Source: Salsipaludibacter albus | GTDB lineage: Bacteria > Actinomycetota > Nitriliruptoria > Nitriliruptorales > Nitriliruptoraceae | Assembly: GCF_019798055.1 (NCBI RefSeq) | Contig: NZ_JAHOPH010000007.1 | Span: 86,539 to 126,537, forward strand | Reading direction: 5' to 3' | DNA length: 39,999 bases | Shown: piece by piece, positions 16,745 through 23,962 of the stretch | Position numbering within the stretch: position 1 is the stretch's first letter | Layout of the letters: each line of letters begins with the position of its first letter | Notes under the pieces: model-generated | Told to the model about the DNA's origin: nothing | Databases searched by the model: none | The model's input: only the letters and a program-made list of their open reading frames with translations | Translations under genes and position numbers: made by a program

Positions 16745-17401
16745 ATGACCGGTGCTGCCTGCCAGCGGTGTGGCGAGACCAACGAGATCGAGGTCGAGCA
16801 GTACGTCGCCGACGACGGGCGGAGGATGGTCCGGGTGACCTGTCACCAGATCGTCCACGAGGAGCCGGTCGAGACCCACATGGAGGACCCCCGGTACGCC
16901 ACCGTGGGCGACGTTTCGACCTCGACGGCCGGGTTCGGCGACACCGCCATCGTGTGCACCTGGAACCCGGACCTCGCCGACGACCTCCCGGACGAGCAGC
17001 GAGCAGCGGCGGTCGACGCCACGCGCAGTGGCGAGCCGGCGAGGTTCGACTGGAGCATCGGGACCCACCGCCACAACATCGGTCCCGGGACGACCGCGTG
17101 GCTGTTCCGCCAGGGCAACGAGCGCGGCATCGTGGCGCGGGGCAGGGTCGCGTCCCTGCCGTTCGAGGACGCCCACTGGGACGGCTCAGAGCGCTCCGCG
17201 CGGTACGTCACGGTCGACTGGCACGTCATGCTCCCGGACGCCGACGTCCTGGCGGTCGACGTCCTGCTGGAGGACGTGCCCGACGGCAACTGGAACGGCC
17301 GGTACCAGTCGGGGTCACCCATCGGACCGTCCGCGCATCGCGACCTCGATGCGCGTTTCGAACGTCACCTCGACGAGGTCGGCTGGCCGGCGACCAACTG
17401 A
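16745..17401 (+). CDS. EVE-like (PUA-like) domain protein with N-terminal Cys pair
   Basis: A 218-residue protein. The N-terminus has C6-x2-C9 and a later C33-H34/H38 group, a possible small zinc ribbon. From about 75 the sequence follows the EVE-like domain often fused to HNH nucleases: TWNPDLADD, WSIGTHRHNIGPGTTAWLFRQG in two blocks (RHNIGPGTTAWLFRQG), RGIVARGRV, HWDGSERSARYVTVDW and DGNWNGRYQSG. Such domains read modified or flipped bases. No HNH motif remains, so this would be a reader without the usual nuclease. The ATG at 16745 follows GGGAA; in-frame ATGs at 16733 and 16676 are alternatives. A TATCGT box lies at 16631. Confidence 0.6.
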   Translation: MTGAACQRCGETNEIEVEQYVADDGRRMVRVTCHQIVHEEPVETHMEDPRYATVGDVSTSTAGFGDTAIVCTWNPDLADDLPDEQRAAAVDATRSGEPARFDWSIGTHRHNIGPGTTAWLFRQGNERGIVARGRVASLPFEDAHWDGSERSARYVTVDWHVMLPDADVLAVDVLLEDVPDGNWNGRYQSGSPIGPSAHRDLDARFERHLDEVGWPATN

Positions 17402-17440
17402 CGCGAGCGGCACGTGCGCTGGACTGCGGTCCTGTCGAAC

Positions 17441-18040
17441 CACGACTGTCCACAGCCCGGCGAATCCCGCCCCTCCCGCGGGCTGCTCGCGCGTAGCGTC
17501 CGCCGACATGGACCACATCGACGAATGTTTCCTCGACGTCCCGGAGCCGCCGCCCTGGCCACCCGGGCAGGCCGTCCCCCTGGACCTCGAGTACGGGACG
17601 CCGGGGTGGAAGCGCAAGCGACGCCTGCATCGGCTCGCGAGGCTCAACGGCGCCTGCCCGGAGTGCGACGGCGGACCGGAGGAGCCGAGCGTGCAGGAGT
17701 TCCTCCGCGGCCTGGCCCGACCGCGACCGATGAAGCCCGACGAAGTGCCGGTCGACGGCGGCCTGCTGACCCCCGAGGGCGAGGTCGCGTCGTTCGTGCA
17801 CGGCACGCCCGAGGTGGAGGACCGTGAGGCGTTCACGCGCTGGGCCCGGTCGGCACTGACCCCCGTCGGCCAGGCGTTCGCCCACGTCGCGAGCGTGGAC
17901 GGCGTCCCGTGGCTCCGGGCGCTGCTGTGGTTCGCCGACGACGACCGCCTGCACGTGGAGGCATCGAGCCTGGACCGGTACTTCCACGTCGAGGTCACCC
18001 TCGAGTACCTGTGGCCCCCGGTGTACCGAGGCAGCCGCAT
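17441..18040. repeat. Left copy of a direct repeat of at least 600 bp
   Basis: This segment matches 39400-39999 in the same orientation, with a constant offset of 21,959 and no gaps. I count about 22 mismatches in 600 bases, and the last 150 or so are identical. Similarity begins sharply at CACGACTGTCCACAGCCCGG and includes the promoter and the first 178 codons of the gene at 17508. The right copy is cut by the window end, so the full length is unknown. Confidence 0.9.
17494..17499 (+). promoter_or_regulatory. Candidate -10 box, leaderless arrangement
   Basis: TAGCGT ends eight bases before the ATG at 17508. With transcription starting about seven bases downstream of the box, the mRNA would begin at or next to the start codon. 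The same box is kept in the right repeat copy (39453-39458). Confidence 0.5.
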
Positions 18041-18188
18041 CCTGTCGCGCCTGGACGAACGCCTCGACGCGCCGTTCCGCCCCGAGTGGCCGGCACCACC
18101 CGTGGAGGCATCCGTCTTCACGCGCCTGACCCCGATCGACCCGTCGGACGTCACCCCCGCTGGCGGCTCGACGCCGGGGCAGGACTGA
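17508..18188 (+). CDS. Uncharacterised CxxC protein, duplicated in window
   Basis: A 226-residue protein of unknown family with an acidic, Pro-rich N-terminus, a basic helix (GWKRKRRLHRLARLNG, 33-48) leading into C50-x2-C53 (CPECDGG), and a C-terminal part rich in aromatic residues (ALLWFADDDRLHVEASSL, then YFHVEVTLEYLWPPVY). A nearly identical copy starts at 39467: in the shared 178 residues only about five differ (positions 4, 17, 22, 61 and one near 118), so the copies are recently separated. There is no ribosome site; the -10 box is placed for leaderless translation. Function unknown. Confidence 0.7.
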   Translation: MDHIDECFLDVPEPPPWPPGQAVPLDLEYGTPGWKRKRRLHRLARLNGACPECDGGPEEPSVQEFLRGLARPRPMKPDEVPVDGGLLTPEGEVASFVHGTPEVEDREAFTRWARSALTPVGQAFAHVASVDGVPWLRALLWFADDDRLHVEASSLDRYFHVEVTLEYLWPPVYRGSRILSRLDERLDAPFRPEWPAPPVEASVFTRLTPIDPSDVTPAGGSTPGQD

Positions 18189-18221
18189 GCAGCGGAGTAT
18201 CCCACATGGCATGTTCAGTGG

Positions 18222-18227
18222 TACGTT
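18222..18227 (+). promoter_or_regulatory. Candidate -10 box of vapBC, leaderless
   Basis: TACGTT ends six bases before the ATG of vapB at 18234, and no ribosome site is present. GTAtccCAC and GTGgTAC halves just upstream (18197-18225) form an imperfect inverted repeat that could be the VapB operator. Confidence 0.45.
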
Positions 18228-18233
18228 CCGGGC

Positions 18234-18479
18234 ATGAGTGGGACGTACACCGTGTCGATGGGTGACCGGGGCCGGCTCGTGGTCCCTGCCGAGCTGCGCG
18301 CGGCCGGCGGATTCGACCCCGGCGACGTGCTGGTGCTCATCGACACGCCGGGTGGCGTCCTGATGGTGGGCCGCGAGCGCCTGCGCGAGCTCGTGCGCCA
18401 GGACCTCGAAGGAACGGACCTCGTGGCCGACCTGCTGCGGGAGCGTCGCGCCGCGTCTGCCTCGGAGGACCCGGCGTGA
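18234..18479 (+). CDS. vapB: VapB-type antitoxin, AbrB/MazE family
   Basis: An 81-residue protein with a SpoVT/AbrB-type DNA-binding N-terminus: YTVSMGDRGRLVVPAELRAA (5-24), then GFDPGDVLVLI and GVLMVGRE. The C-terminal part (about 45-81) is helical and charged and should wrap around the toxin. It would neutralise VapC and repress its own promoter. The stop overlaps the VapC start (GTGA), the usual type II toxin-antitoxin layout. Confidence 0.85.
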   Translation: MSGTYTVSMGDRGRLVVPAELRAAGGFDPGDVLVLIDTPGGVLMVGRERLRELVRQDLEGTDLVADLLRERRAASASEDPA

Positions 18480-18841
18480 TCGTGTTGGATGCCTCTGCCC
18501 TGCTGGCGTTCCTGCAGGGCGAGCCCGGGACGGACGACGTCGAGGTCGCCTTGCAGGACGCCGCCGCCTGTGGCGCCGCGAACTGGTCCGAGGTCGCACA
18601 GAAGGTCCGGTCGGTCGACGGCGACTGGGACCTGGCCCGCGCGCTGTTGCTGAGTTACGACCTCGAGGTGGTCGACGTCACCCTCGCCGACGCGGAGCGG
18701 GCCGCGTTGGCGTGGCAACGCGGCAGCGGACTGTCGCTCGCCGACCGGTTGTGCCTGGCCCTCGGTGACCGACTGGACGCCGAGGTGTGGACCGCCGACC
18801 GTGCCTGGGGTGAGGACGGACGTGTCCGCCAGGTCCGCTGA
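18476..18841 (+). CDS. vapC: VapC-type PIN-domain ribonuclease toxin
   Basis: A 121-residue PIN-domain protein. The acidic residues expected for metal binding are present: D5 in MIVLDASALLAFL, E40 in NWSEVAQK, D91 in SLADRLCLAL and D107 in WTADRAW. It should cut tRNA or other RNA when VapB is degraded. The GTG start at 18476 is inside the end of vapB. The module lies inside the interval flanked by the direct repeats, where it could select against loss of the segment. Confidence 0.88.
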   Translation: MIVLDASALLAFLQGEPGTDDVEVALQDAAACGAANWSEVAQKVRSVDGDWDLARALLLSYDLEVVDVTLADAERAALAWQRGSGLSLADRLCLALGDRLDAEVWTADRAWGEDGRVRQVR

Positions 18842-19021
18842 GGACGCTGAATCACGGCAGCCCCCACGCGGGAGGGTCGGGGCCGACCGCCCGGACCCGC
18901 GATTCGTCGGCGAGCGCCGTCCCGGACGAGCCGGTGGCCACGGGCCAGCCGTGACATCCCGCACCTGCCCTGGAACACGGCACGCGTCTCGCACTCCGCT
19001 GGATGATCCGACTCCGGCGCT

Positions 19022-19038
19022 GATCACGAACGGTGATC
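19022..19038. promoter_or_regulatory. Inverted repeat upstream of the pRiA4b-like gene
   Basis: GATCAC (19022-19027) and GTGATC (19033-19038) form a perfect 6-bp inverted repeat with a five-base spacer, just upstream of TAGCGT (19041-19046), a candidate -10 box. This could be an operator. No other gene lies between vapC and 19074. Confidence 0.35.
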
Positions 19039-19073
19039 GAGTAGCGTTGCCTCCCTGGTGAGCGGGGTGGACG

Positions 19074-20366
19074 ATGGCACGTTCCTGGTTGATGATCCGG
19101 GTCGAGCTGGTGGGCGGTCGCGGTGAGTACTGGTGGCCCCGCCCGGGCCGCGAGATCGTCGCACGGCGGACCTCCACGTTCCGCGAGCTCGCCCGTGCCA
19201 TCGACGCCGCCTTCGGGCGCTGGGACCTGTCGCACCTGCACCGGTTCGTCCTCGACGACGTCGTCCTGGTCCCGCTCGACGTGTGGGACGACCCGCCGCG
19301 CGGCGCGGCCGACGACACCTCGCGGCTGTCGATCCTCGAGCTCGGCCAGCAGTTCGCCTACGAGTTCGACATGGGTGACGGGTGGGAGCACCTGTGCACG
19401 GTCGAACCCCAGCGCGTCGACCCGTGGGAGGTGCTCGGGGTCGAGCCGGACCGTCCCACCGTCGCGTTCGGGTGGGGCGACCTGCCGGACCAGTACGGCC
19501 GCCGGTTCGCCGACGACGACGGCAACGGCCCGCTCCCCGACCAGCCGGACCCGCCGACCGCCGACCTGCCCCCGCTGCTGCCGCACTGGGGTGACTGGAC
19601 GCCTCCCACCGATGACGAGCGGCTCGACGGATTCGTGCCGATGCAGGACTGGGACGACGAGTCGTGGCGCACGCTGCTGGGTGCGGTCCACCGGGGCGAC
19701 GGTTTCGAGGTCGTGTCCCTGTCTCGGACACATGACGCGCTGGAGGTCGCCCAGCTCGCCGGCCAGGGACTGCTGGCCGCGCTGGCCCAGGGGGTCGAGG
19801 AGGCGTGGGCCATGGCCTGGCGGCTCGCCGACGACCTGCGCGACCGCATGGGGCCCGGCGACGACGAGCTGGCCGACGAGCTCGACGCCGTCCGCGGGGT
19901 GGGCAGCCGCCACGTGGACAGTCCTTCGCTGCGCGCGGTCCCGGTCGACCTCGAGGAGCTGGCCACGCACCTGGAGGGCGACCTGCTGGGCGCCGAGCCC
20001 TGGTACCTCGACCTCGAGACCGGCCAGCTGTGGCCCGACGACCCGGTCGGGATGACCGGCGAGGAGCCCGCGGGCTGGGGCGACGACGGTCGCTGGCTGT
20101 CGATCACCTCAATCGGGTCGCGCGACGCCTGGGAGGACATGCGCGACTACATCGACCGGATCGAGGACGCCGACCTGGCCGAGAGTCTCGAACGCGCGAT
20201 CCACGGCCGCGGCGCGTTCCGCCGCTTCAAGGACGAGCTGTTCCGCCACGAAGACCTCGGCCGGGCCTTCCAGCGATACACCGACGACCGCCAGCGCGGC
20301 CGCACCCGTGCCTGGCTGGCGATGCAGGGCCTGCGGCCGGCCCGACCCGGCGAGCGAGACGGCTGA
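19074..20366 (+). CDS. pRiA4b ORF-3-like domain fused to UPF0158-like domain
   Basis: A 430-residue protein. Residues 1-about 160 match the pRiA4b ORF-3-like fold (IRVELVGGRGEYWWPR, then FRELARAIDAAFGRWDLSHLHRF in part as AIDAAFGRWDLSHLHRF, and FAYEFDMGDGWEHLCTVE). Residues about 290-430 resemble UPF0158: WYLDLETGQLW, YIDRIEDADLAESLERAI and GAFRRFKDELFR. Neither domain has a firm biochemical role; pRiA4b-like proteins occur on plasmids and some mobile elements, which is why databases call some of them TnpR-like, but there are no transposon ends here. GGGGTGG lies before the ATG. It is a single-gene unit at the border between the defence and catabolic parts. Confidence 0.7.
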   Translation: MARSWLMIRVELVGGRGEYWWPRPGREIVARRTSTFRELARAIDAAFGRWDLSHLHRFVLDDVVLVPLDVWDDPPRGAADDTSRLSILELGQQFAYEFDMGDGWEHLCTVEPQRVDPWEVLGVEPDRPTVAFGWGDLPDQYGRRFADDDGNGPLPDQPDPPTADLPPLLPHWGDWTPPTDDERLDGFVPMQDWDDESWRTLLGAVHRGDGFEVVSLSRTHDALEVAQLAGQGLLAALAQGVEEAWAMAWRLADDLRDRMGPGDDELADELDAVRGVGSRHVDSPSLRAVPVDLEELATHLEGDLLGAEPWYLDLETGQLWPDDPVGMTGEEPAGWGDDGRWLSITSIGSRDAWEDMRDYIDRIEDADLAESLERAIHGRGAFRRFKDELFRHEDLGRAFQRYTDDRQRGRTRAWLAMQGLRPARPGERDG

Positions 20367-20446
20367 AGTGCGTCGCGTGGCCTGCCCGGCGAGCCGATCC
20401 CGATGTCGGCGTGCCACGCCGATTTGATCCGAACGAGCCATGGCTG

Positions 20447-20464
20447 AACGAACGTGTGTTCGTT
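20447..20464. promoter_or_regulatory. TetR-like operator palindrome overlapping a promoter
   Basis: AACGAAC-GTGT-GTTCGTT is a perfect 7-bp inverted repeat with a four-base centre, followed at once by TACTCT (20464-20469), a good -10 match, and a GAAG-CA-CTTC mini-palindrome. Its form fits TetR-family operators. No TetR gene lies in the window, and no clear gene starts just downstream. Confidence 0.45.
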
Positions 20465-20737
20465 ACTCTTGAAGCACTTCATCACAATCCACGATCATCA
20501 CGAATCCTGAAGGTCCGTCGGGGGCGACAGACACAGGCAAGCGCGACATGTCCACCACCCTCGACACCCCGGTCTCCGGACCGCCCCGACCCGACGGTCA
20601 CGCCGTGACCGCTCCGGGATGCGCGGGCGTGCTGGACGACGGCACGGAGGTGGTGGGCGGTGACGCCGCGGCGGGCCGCGCTGTCGTGGACCCCGGTTGC
20701 CAGGACGCGACGAGCGACGACGCACCGGGCCGCGGCT

Positions 20738-20754
20738 GTTCCGCTCAACGGGAC
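20738..20754. promoter_or_regulatory. IclR-type operator, esterase site 1
   Basis: GTTCC-gctcaac-GGGAC: 17 bp, one mismatch from the perfect GTTCC-N7-GGAAC palindrome found at 20849 and 22628. It lies 239 bases before the esterase start. Confidence 0.55.
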
Positions 20755-20848
20755 ACCGGGCAAGAAGTTCTTGACCGCTGCGCTGGCCGGTGCTCGGTTG
20801 AGGATGGTCGAAGCCCGTCCCTCCCGCGCATCAACCGATGGCGTCGTT

Positions 20849-20865
20849 GTTCCTTTGAACGGAAC
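20849..20865. promoter_or_regulatory. IclR-type operator, esterase site 2
   Basis: GTTCC-tttgaac-GGAAC, a perfect outer palindrome, 111 bases from site 1 and 112 bases before the esterase ATG. Two sites before one gene suggest cooperative binding or looping. Confidence 0.65.
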
Positions 20866-20976
20866 AAGCACGTCCCCCACATGGCGTCCCGGCGGGTGTC
20901 CGACCCGCGGCCGGCACGATCGCCCCGCCCCGGCGTGCCGGCCGCGCCCCCCACCCTCGACCTGAATGGGGTCGCC

Positions 20977-22485
20977 ATGACGCGTCGTCCCATCATCCTC
21001 CTGGTCAACGTGCTGCTGGTCGCGTCGGTGTTCGCGGTCGGATCGGCGGCCGCGGCGGACCCGCCTGGGGACGACCGGGTGGCGACCTGCGAGCGCCTCG
21101 GGCAGGCGACCGCGAACGCCGAGGTCGAGGTGGTGGATGCCTCGGCGGCCCTGCCCGAGTACTGCCGGGTCGCCGGACAGTTGGCCGGCCGGATCGGTTT
21201 CGAGGTGCGGATGCCGACCACGACGTGGAACGGCAAGTTCTACATGACGGGCTGCGGCGGGTTCTGCGGCAACGTCAACGCGGACGCCTGCAACGCCGCC
21301 CTCGCCCGCGGCTATGCGATCGCGGCCTCGGACGGCGGCCACACCGCCTCGTCAGGAGACGGCTCGTGGGGCTACGACGACACGCGCGCCGAGGTCGACT
21401 ATGCCTTCCTCGCCGTCCACAAGACCGCCGTCCACGCCAAGGCGCTCATCCGGCGCCACTACGGACAGGGTCCCTCGTATTCGTACTTCGCCGGCTGTTC
21501 GGGCGGCGGGCGCGAAGCACTGATGTCGGCCCAGTCCTACCCGAACGACTTCGACGGGATCATCGCGGGCGCACCGGCGAACCGCCAGGCCTATCTCGCC
21601 GGCGTCTCCCAGGCCTGGATCGAGCAGGCCCAGTTCGACGCCGACGGCGCACGTGTGTTCACGGTCGCAGACGCCCAACTGGTCGGACAGGCGGTCTATG
21701 CGGCCTGCGACGACGTCGACGGCCTCGCCGACGGGGTGATCGACGACCCGCGCAACTGCGACGTCGAGCCGGGTGACCTGGCCTGCCCGTCCCCCGACCC
21801 GTGCCTCGATCCCGAGGCCATCGCGGCCCTGGCCAAGATCTGGGACAGCCCACGCGACAGCGGTGGCGCCGCGCTGTACCCGGGCGGCCTGCCGGCCGGG
21901 TCCGAGCCGCTGTGGCCGGGCTTCAGCGTAGGGTTCGGCGCCGGGCTCTCTGGCGGGGGCAACTTCGCCCAGGAGTACCTGCGCTACCTCGCCTTCCCGA
22001 GGGACCCCGGGCCGGACTACTCGCTGTTCGAGTTCGACTTCGACACCGACGTGAAGGACCTGCGACCGCGCGCCAACCTGTACAACGCGACGTCCGACGA
22101 CCTGTCGGGCTTCGAGGCCAACGGTGGGAAGCTGATCCTGTACCACGGGTGGGCAGACCCGCTCATCACGCCGTACGGCACCGTCGCCTACTACGAGGAC
22201 CTCGTGGAGAACTCCGGCGGCCTGGCTGCAACCCAGCAATGGGCGCGCCTGTTCACGTTCCCCGGCATGGGCCACTGTTCAGGTGGGCCCGGACCCAACC
22301 AGTTCGACGCGCTGGCCCTGCTCGAGGACTGGGTCGAGGACGGCCGGGCCCCTGAGCGCATCGTCGCCACCGGCGGAGTGGTCCCCGACCGCACGCGCCC
22401 GGTGTTCCCCTACCCGGCCGTCGCGCGCTACGACGGCTCCGGTTCGATCGACGACGCCGACAACTTCGTGCCCGTGACGCCGTAG
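20977..22485 (+). CDS. Secreted tannase/feruloyl-esterase-family hydrolase
   Basis: A 502-residue alpha/beta hydrolase. Residues 1-about 27 are a signal peptide (basic MTRRP, apolar core, AAAAD cleavage region). The nucleophile is S175 in GCSGGG, with D394 (YHGWADP) and H433 (GMGHCSGG) completing the triad. C174 and C434 next to Ser and His form the disulfide typical of the CS-D-HC tannase family. DVDGLADGVIDD (246-257) is the family's calcium loop. The enzyme should hydrolyse an ester of an aromatic or carboxylic acid outside the cell; feruloyl, galloyl and phthalate-type esters are all family substrates. Start: GGGG seven bases before the ATG and the signal peptide. Two operator-like sites upstream tie it to the IclR regulon. 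Confidence 0.88.
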   Translation: MTRRPIILLVNVLLVASVFAVGSAAAADPPGDDRVATCERLGQATANAEVEVVDASAALPEYCRVAGQLAGRIGFEVRMPTTTWNGKFYMTGCGGFCGNVNADACNAALARGYAIAASDGGHTASSGDGSWGYDDTRAEVDYAFLAVHKTAVHAKALIRRHYGQGPSYSYFAGCSGGGREALMSAQSYPNDFDGIIAGAPANRQAYLAGVSQAWIEQAQFDADGARVFTVADAQLVGQAVYAACDDVDGLADGVIDDPRNCDVEPGDLACPSPDPCLDPEAIAALAKIWDSPRDSGGAALYPGGLPAGSEPLWPGFSVGFGAGLSGGGNFAQEYLRYLAFPRDPGPDYSLFEFDFDTDVKDLRPRANLYNATSDDLSGFEANGGKLILYHGWADPLITPYGTVAYYEDLVENSGGLAATQQWARLFTFPGMGHCSGGPGPNQFDALALLEDWVEDGRAPERIVATGGVVPDRTRPVFPYPAVARYDGSGSIDDADNFVPVTP

Positions 22486-22627
22486 CTCCCGGGGCCCGGA
22501 GGACCCGTGTCCGACGCAGATCGCGTCGTTCCCCCAGTCGGAACGTGCAACCTGCACGGGGGTCATGGCATCGGCGCCAAGACCCAAGCTGCCGCGGGTG
22601 GCCGCGGCCCAGGGCCACTCCAGCACC

Positions 22628-22644
22628 GTTCCTTCCAACGGAAC
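22628..22644. promoter_or_regulatory. IclR-type operator of the CaiB operon
   Basis: GTTCC-ttccaac-GGAAC, the best copy of the motif, 143 bases after the esterase stop. A TAGCGT -10 box follows at 22685-22690, so the site lies near position -50 to -70, where it could activate or repress. Confidence 0.65.
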
Positions 22645-22652
22645 GCTGCGCG

Positions 22653-23951
22653 ATGTGGGAGCCCGTCTCCGACCCGTCCAGCGCTAGCGTCGAGCATGCA
22701 CCACCACCCGCTCCCGGAGGTCGATCCATCGCCAAGCCGCCGGACGACGACCCGGCCTCGGGCCCGCTCAGCGGGCTGCGGGTGCTCGATGTCTCGACGA
22801 TCCTTGCCGGCCCCCTGTGCTGCCAGATCCTCGGGGACTACGGCGCCGACGTGATCAAGGTCGAACACCCCCAGTACGGCGACGGCATGCGCGGCCACGG
22901 TGCCGCCAAGGACGGCGTCGGCGTGTGGTGGAAGGAAATCTCCCGGAACAAGCGCACCATCGGCCTGAACATCGGCGACGAGCGGGGTGCGGAGATCCTT
23001 GTCGCGCTCGCGGCCGAAGCAGACGTCCTGGTGGAGAACTTCCGGCCGGGCACGCTGGAGCGGTGGGGCGTGGGACCCGAGGTGCTCCACGAGGCCAATC
23101 CCGGGCTGGTGCTGGTGCGGATCTCCGGCTTCGGCCAGGATGGCCCCTACGCCTCGCGCCCGGGCTTCGGCACGTTGGCCGAGGCGATGAGCGGGTTCGC
23201 CCACCTGACCGGGCAGGCCGACGGGCCCCCCACCCTTCCCGCATTCGGGCTCGCCGACTCGATCTGTGCGATCGCGGCGTCGTCGGCCACCATGATGGCG
23301 CTGTACCACCGCGACGCCCGAGGCGGCGCAGGACAGGTCATCGACCTGAGCATCCTCGAGCCCATCATGACCGCGGTCGGGCCCGGACCGATCGCCTACG
23401 ACCAGCTGGGGATCGTGGGGCAACGCCACGGCAACCGCTCCACCAACAACGCCCCGCGAAACACCTACCGGACCGCAGACGATCGATGGGTCGCGGTGTC
23501 GACCAGTGCCCAGTCCATCGCCGAACGAGTGATGCGGCTGGTCGGCCACCCCGAGGTCATCGACGAGGAGTGGTTCGCCAGCGGCCGGCAGCGCGCAGAG
23601 CACGCCGATGAGCTGGACGAGATGGTTGGTGACTGGATCGCCCAGCGCACCAGGGATGAGGTGATCGAGGCGTTCGCGGAGGCTGGAGCTGCGCTCGGGC
23701 CCGTCTACGACGCGGCCGACATCGTCGCCGACCCCCACGTGCGTGCCACCGAGATGCTCACCCGGGTGGACGACGACGACCTCGGCCAGATGGTCCAGCA
23801 CAACGTGATGTGGCGGATGTCAGCCACGCCCGGCGCGATCAGGTTCACGGGCCGCAATCTCGGTGCCGACACCCACGACGTGCTGGTCGGCGACCTGGGC
23901 ATGGACCCCACCCGGGTCGATGCCCTCCGCGACGCCGGCATCATCGCCTGA
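22653..23951 (+). CDS. CaiB/BaiF family CoA-transferase
   Basis: A class III CoA-transferase that moves CoA from a donor acyl-CoA (often succinyl-CoA) to a carboxylate. Family motifs: GPLSGLRVLDVSTILAGP near the N-terminus, LGDYGADVIKVE, KRTIGLNI, VRISGFGQDGPYASRPGF and GLADS, whose Asp (D202 from this start) is the predicted acyl-anhydride residue. The start is unsure. The ATG at 22653 is the best canonical one (432 residues), but a perfect GGAGG at 22716-22720 stands seven bases before an ATC at 22728, which would give a family-typical length of about 407. It is the first gene of a four-gene operon; GAAGGAGG for the next gene begins at its stop. Confidence 0.85.
   Translation: MWEPVSDPSSASVEHAPPPAPGGRSIAKPPDDDPASGPLSGLRVLDVSTILAGPLCCQILGDYGADVIKVEHPQYGDGMRGHGAAKDGVGVWWKEISRNKRTIGLNIGDERGAEILVALAAEADVLVENFRPGTLERWGVGPEVLHEANPGLVLVRISGFGQDGPYASRPGFGTLAEAMSGFAHLTGQADGPPTLPAFGLADSICAIAASSATMMALYHRDARGGAGQVIDLSILEPIMTAVGPGPIAYDQLGIVGQRHGNRSTNNAPRNTYRTADDRWVAVSTSAQSIAERVMRLVGHPEVIDEEWFASGRQRAEHADELDEMVGDWIAQRTRDEVIEAFAEAGAALGPVYDAADIVADPHVRATEMLTRVDDDDLGQMVQHNVMWRMSATPGAIRFTGRNLGADTHDVLVGDLGMDPTRVDALRDAGIIA
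22685..22690 (+). promoter_or_regulatory. Candidate -10 box for the CaiB operon
   Basis: TAGCGT, the same box as before other genes here. Transcription would start near 22697, after the ATG at 22653, which argues that translation begins at the GGAGG-ATC site (22716-22730). Confidence 0.4.
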
Positions 23952-23962
23952 AGGAGGCCCCC

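Larger units (their letters stand above)
20367..20976. other. 610-bp intergenic region with three palindromes and no convincing gene
   Basis: The forward frame from 20548 runs into the esterase but its first 143 residues are low-complexity and precede a perfect signal peptide at 20977, so I treat it as noncoding. The region holds a TetR-like palindrome with a TACTCT -10 box (20447-20470) and two GTTCC-N7-GGAAC-type sites (20738, 20849). A decayed gene or a long leader cannot be excluded. Confidence 0.5.

Noticed and set aside
19074-20366. Insertion-sequence call based on the TnpR-like name used for pRiA4b-type proteins
   Set aside because: No serine recombinase or transposase motif, terminal inverted repeats or target duplication is seen around the gene.
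20548-20976. N-terminal extension of the esterase by 143 codons
   Set aside because: A clean signal peptide begins at 20977 with a ribosome site; the upstream peptide is Pro/Arg/Gly-rich and overlaps two operator palindromes.
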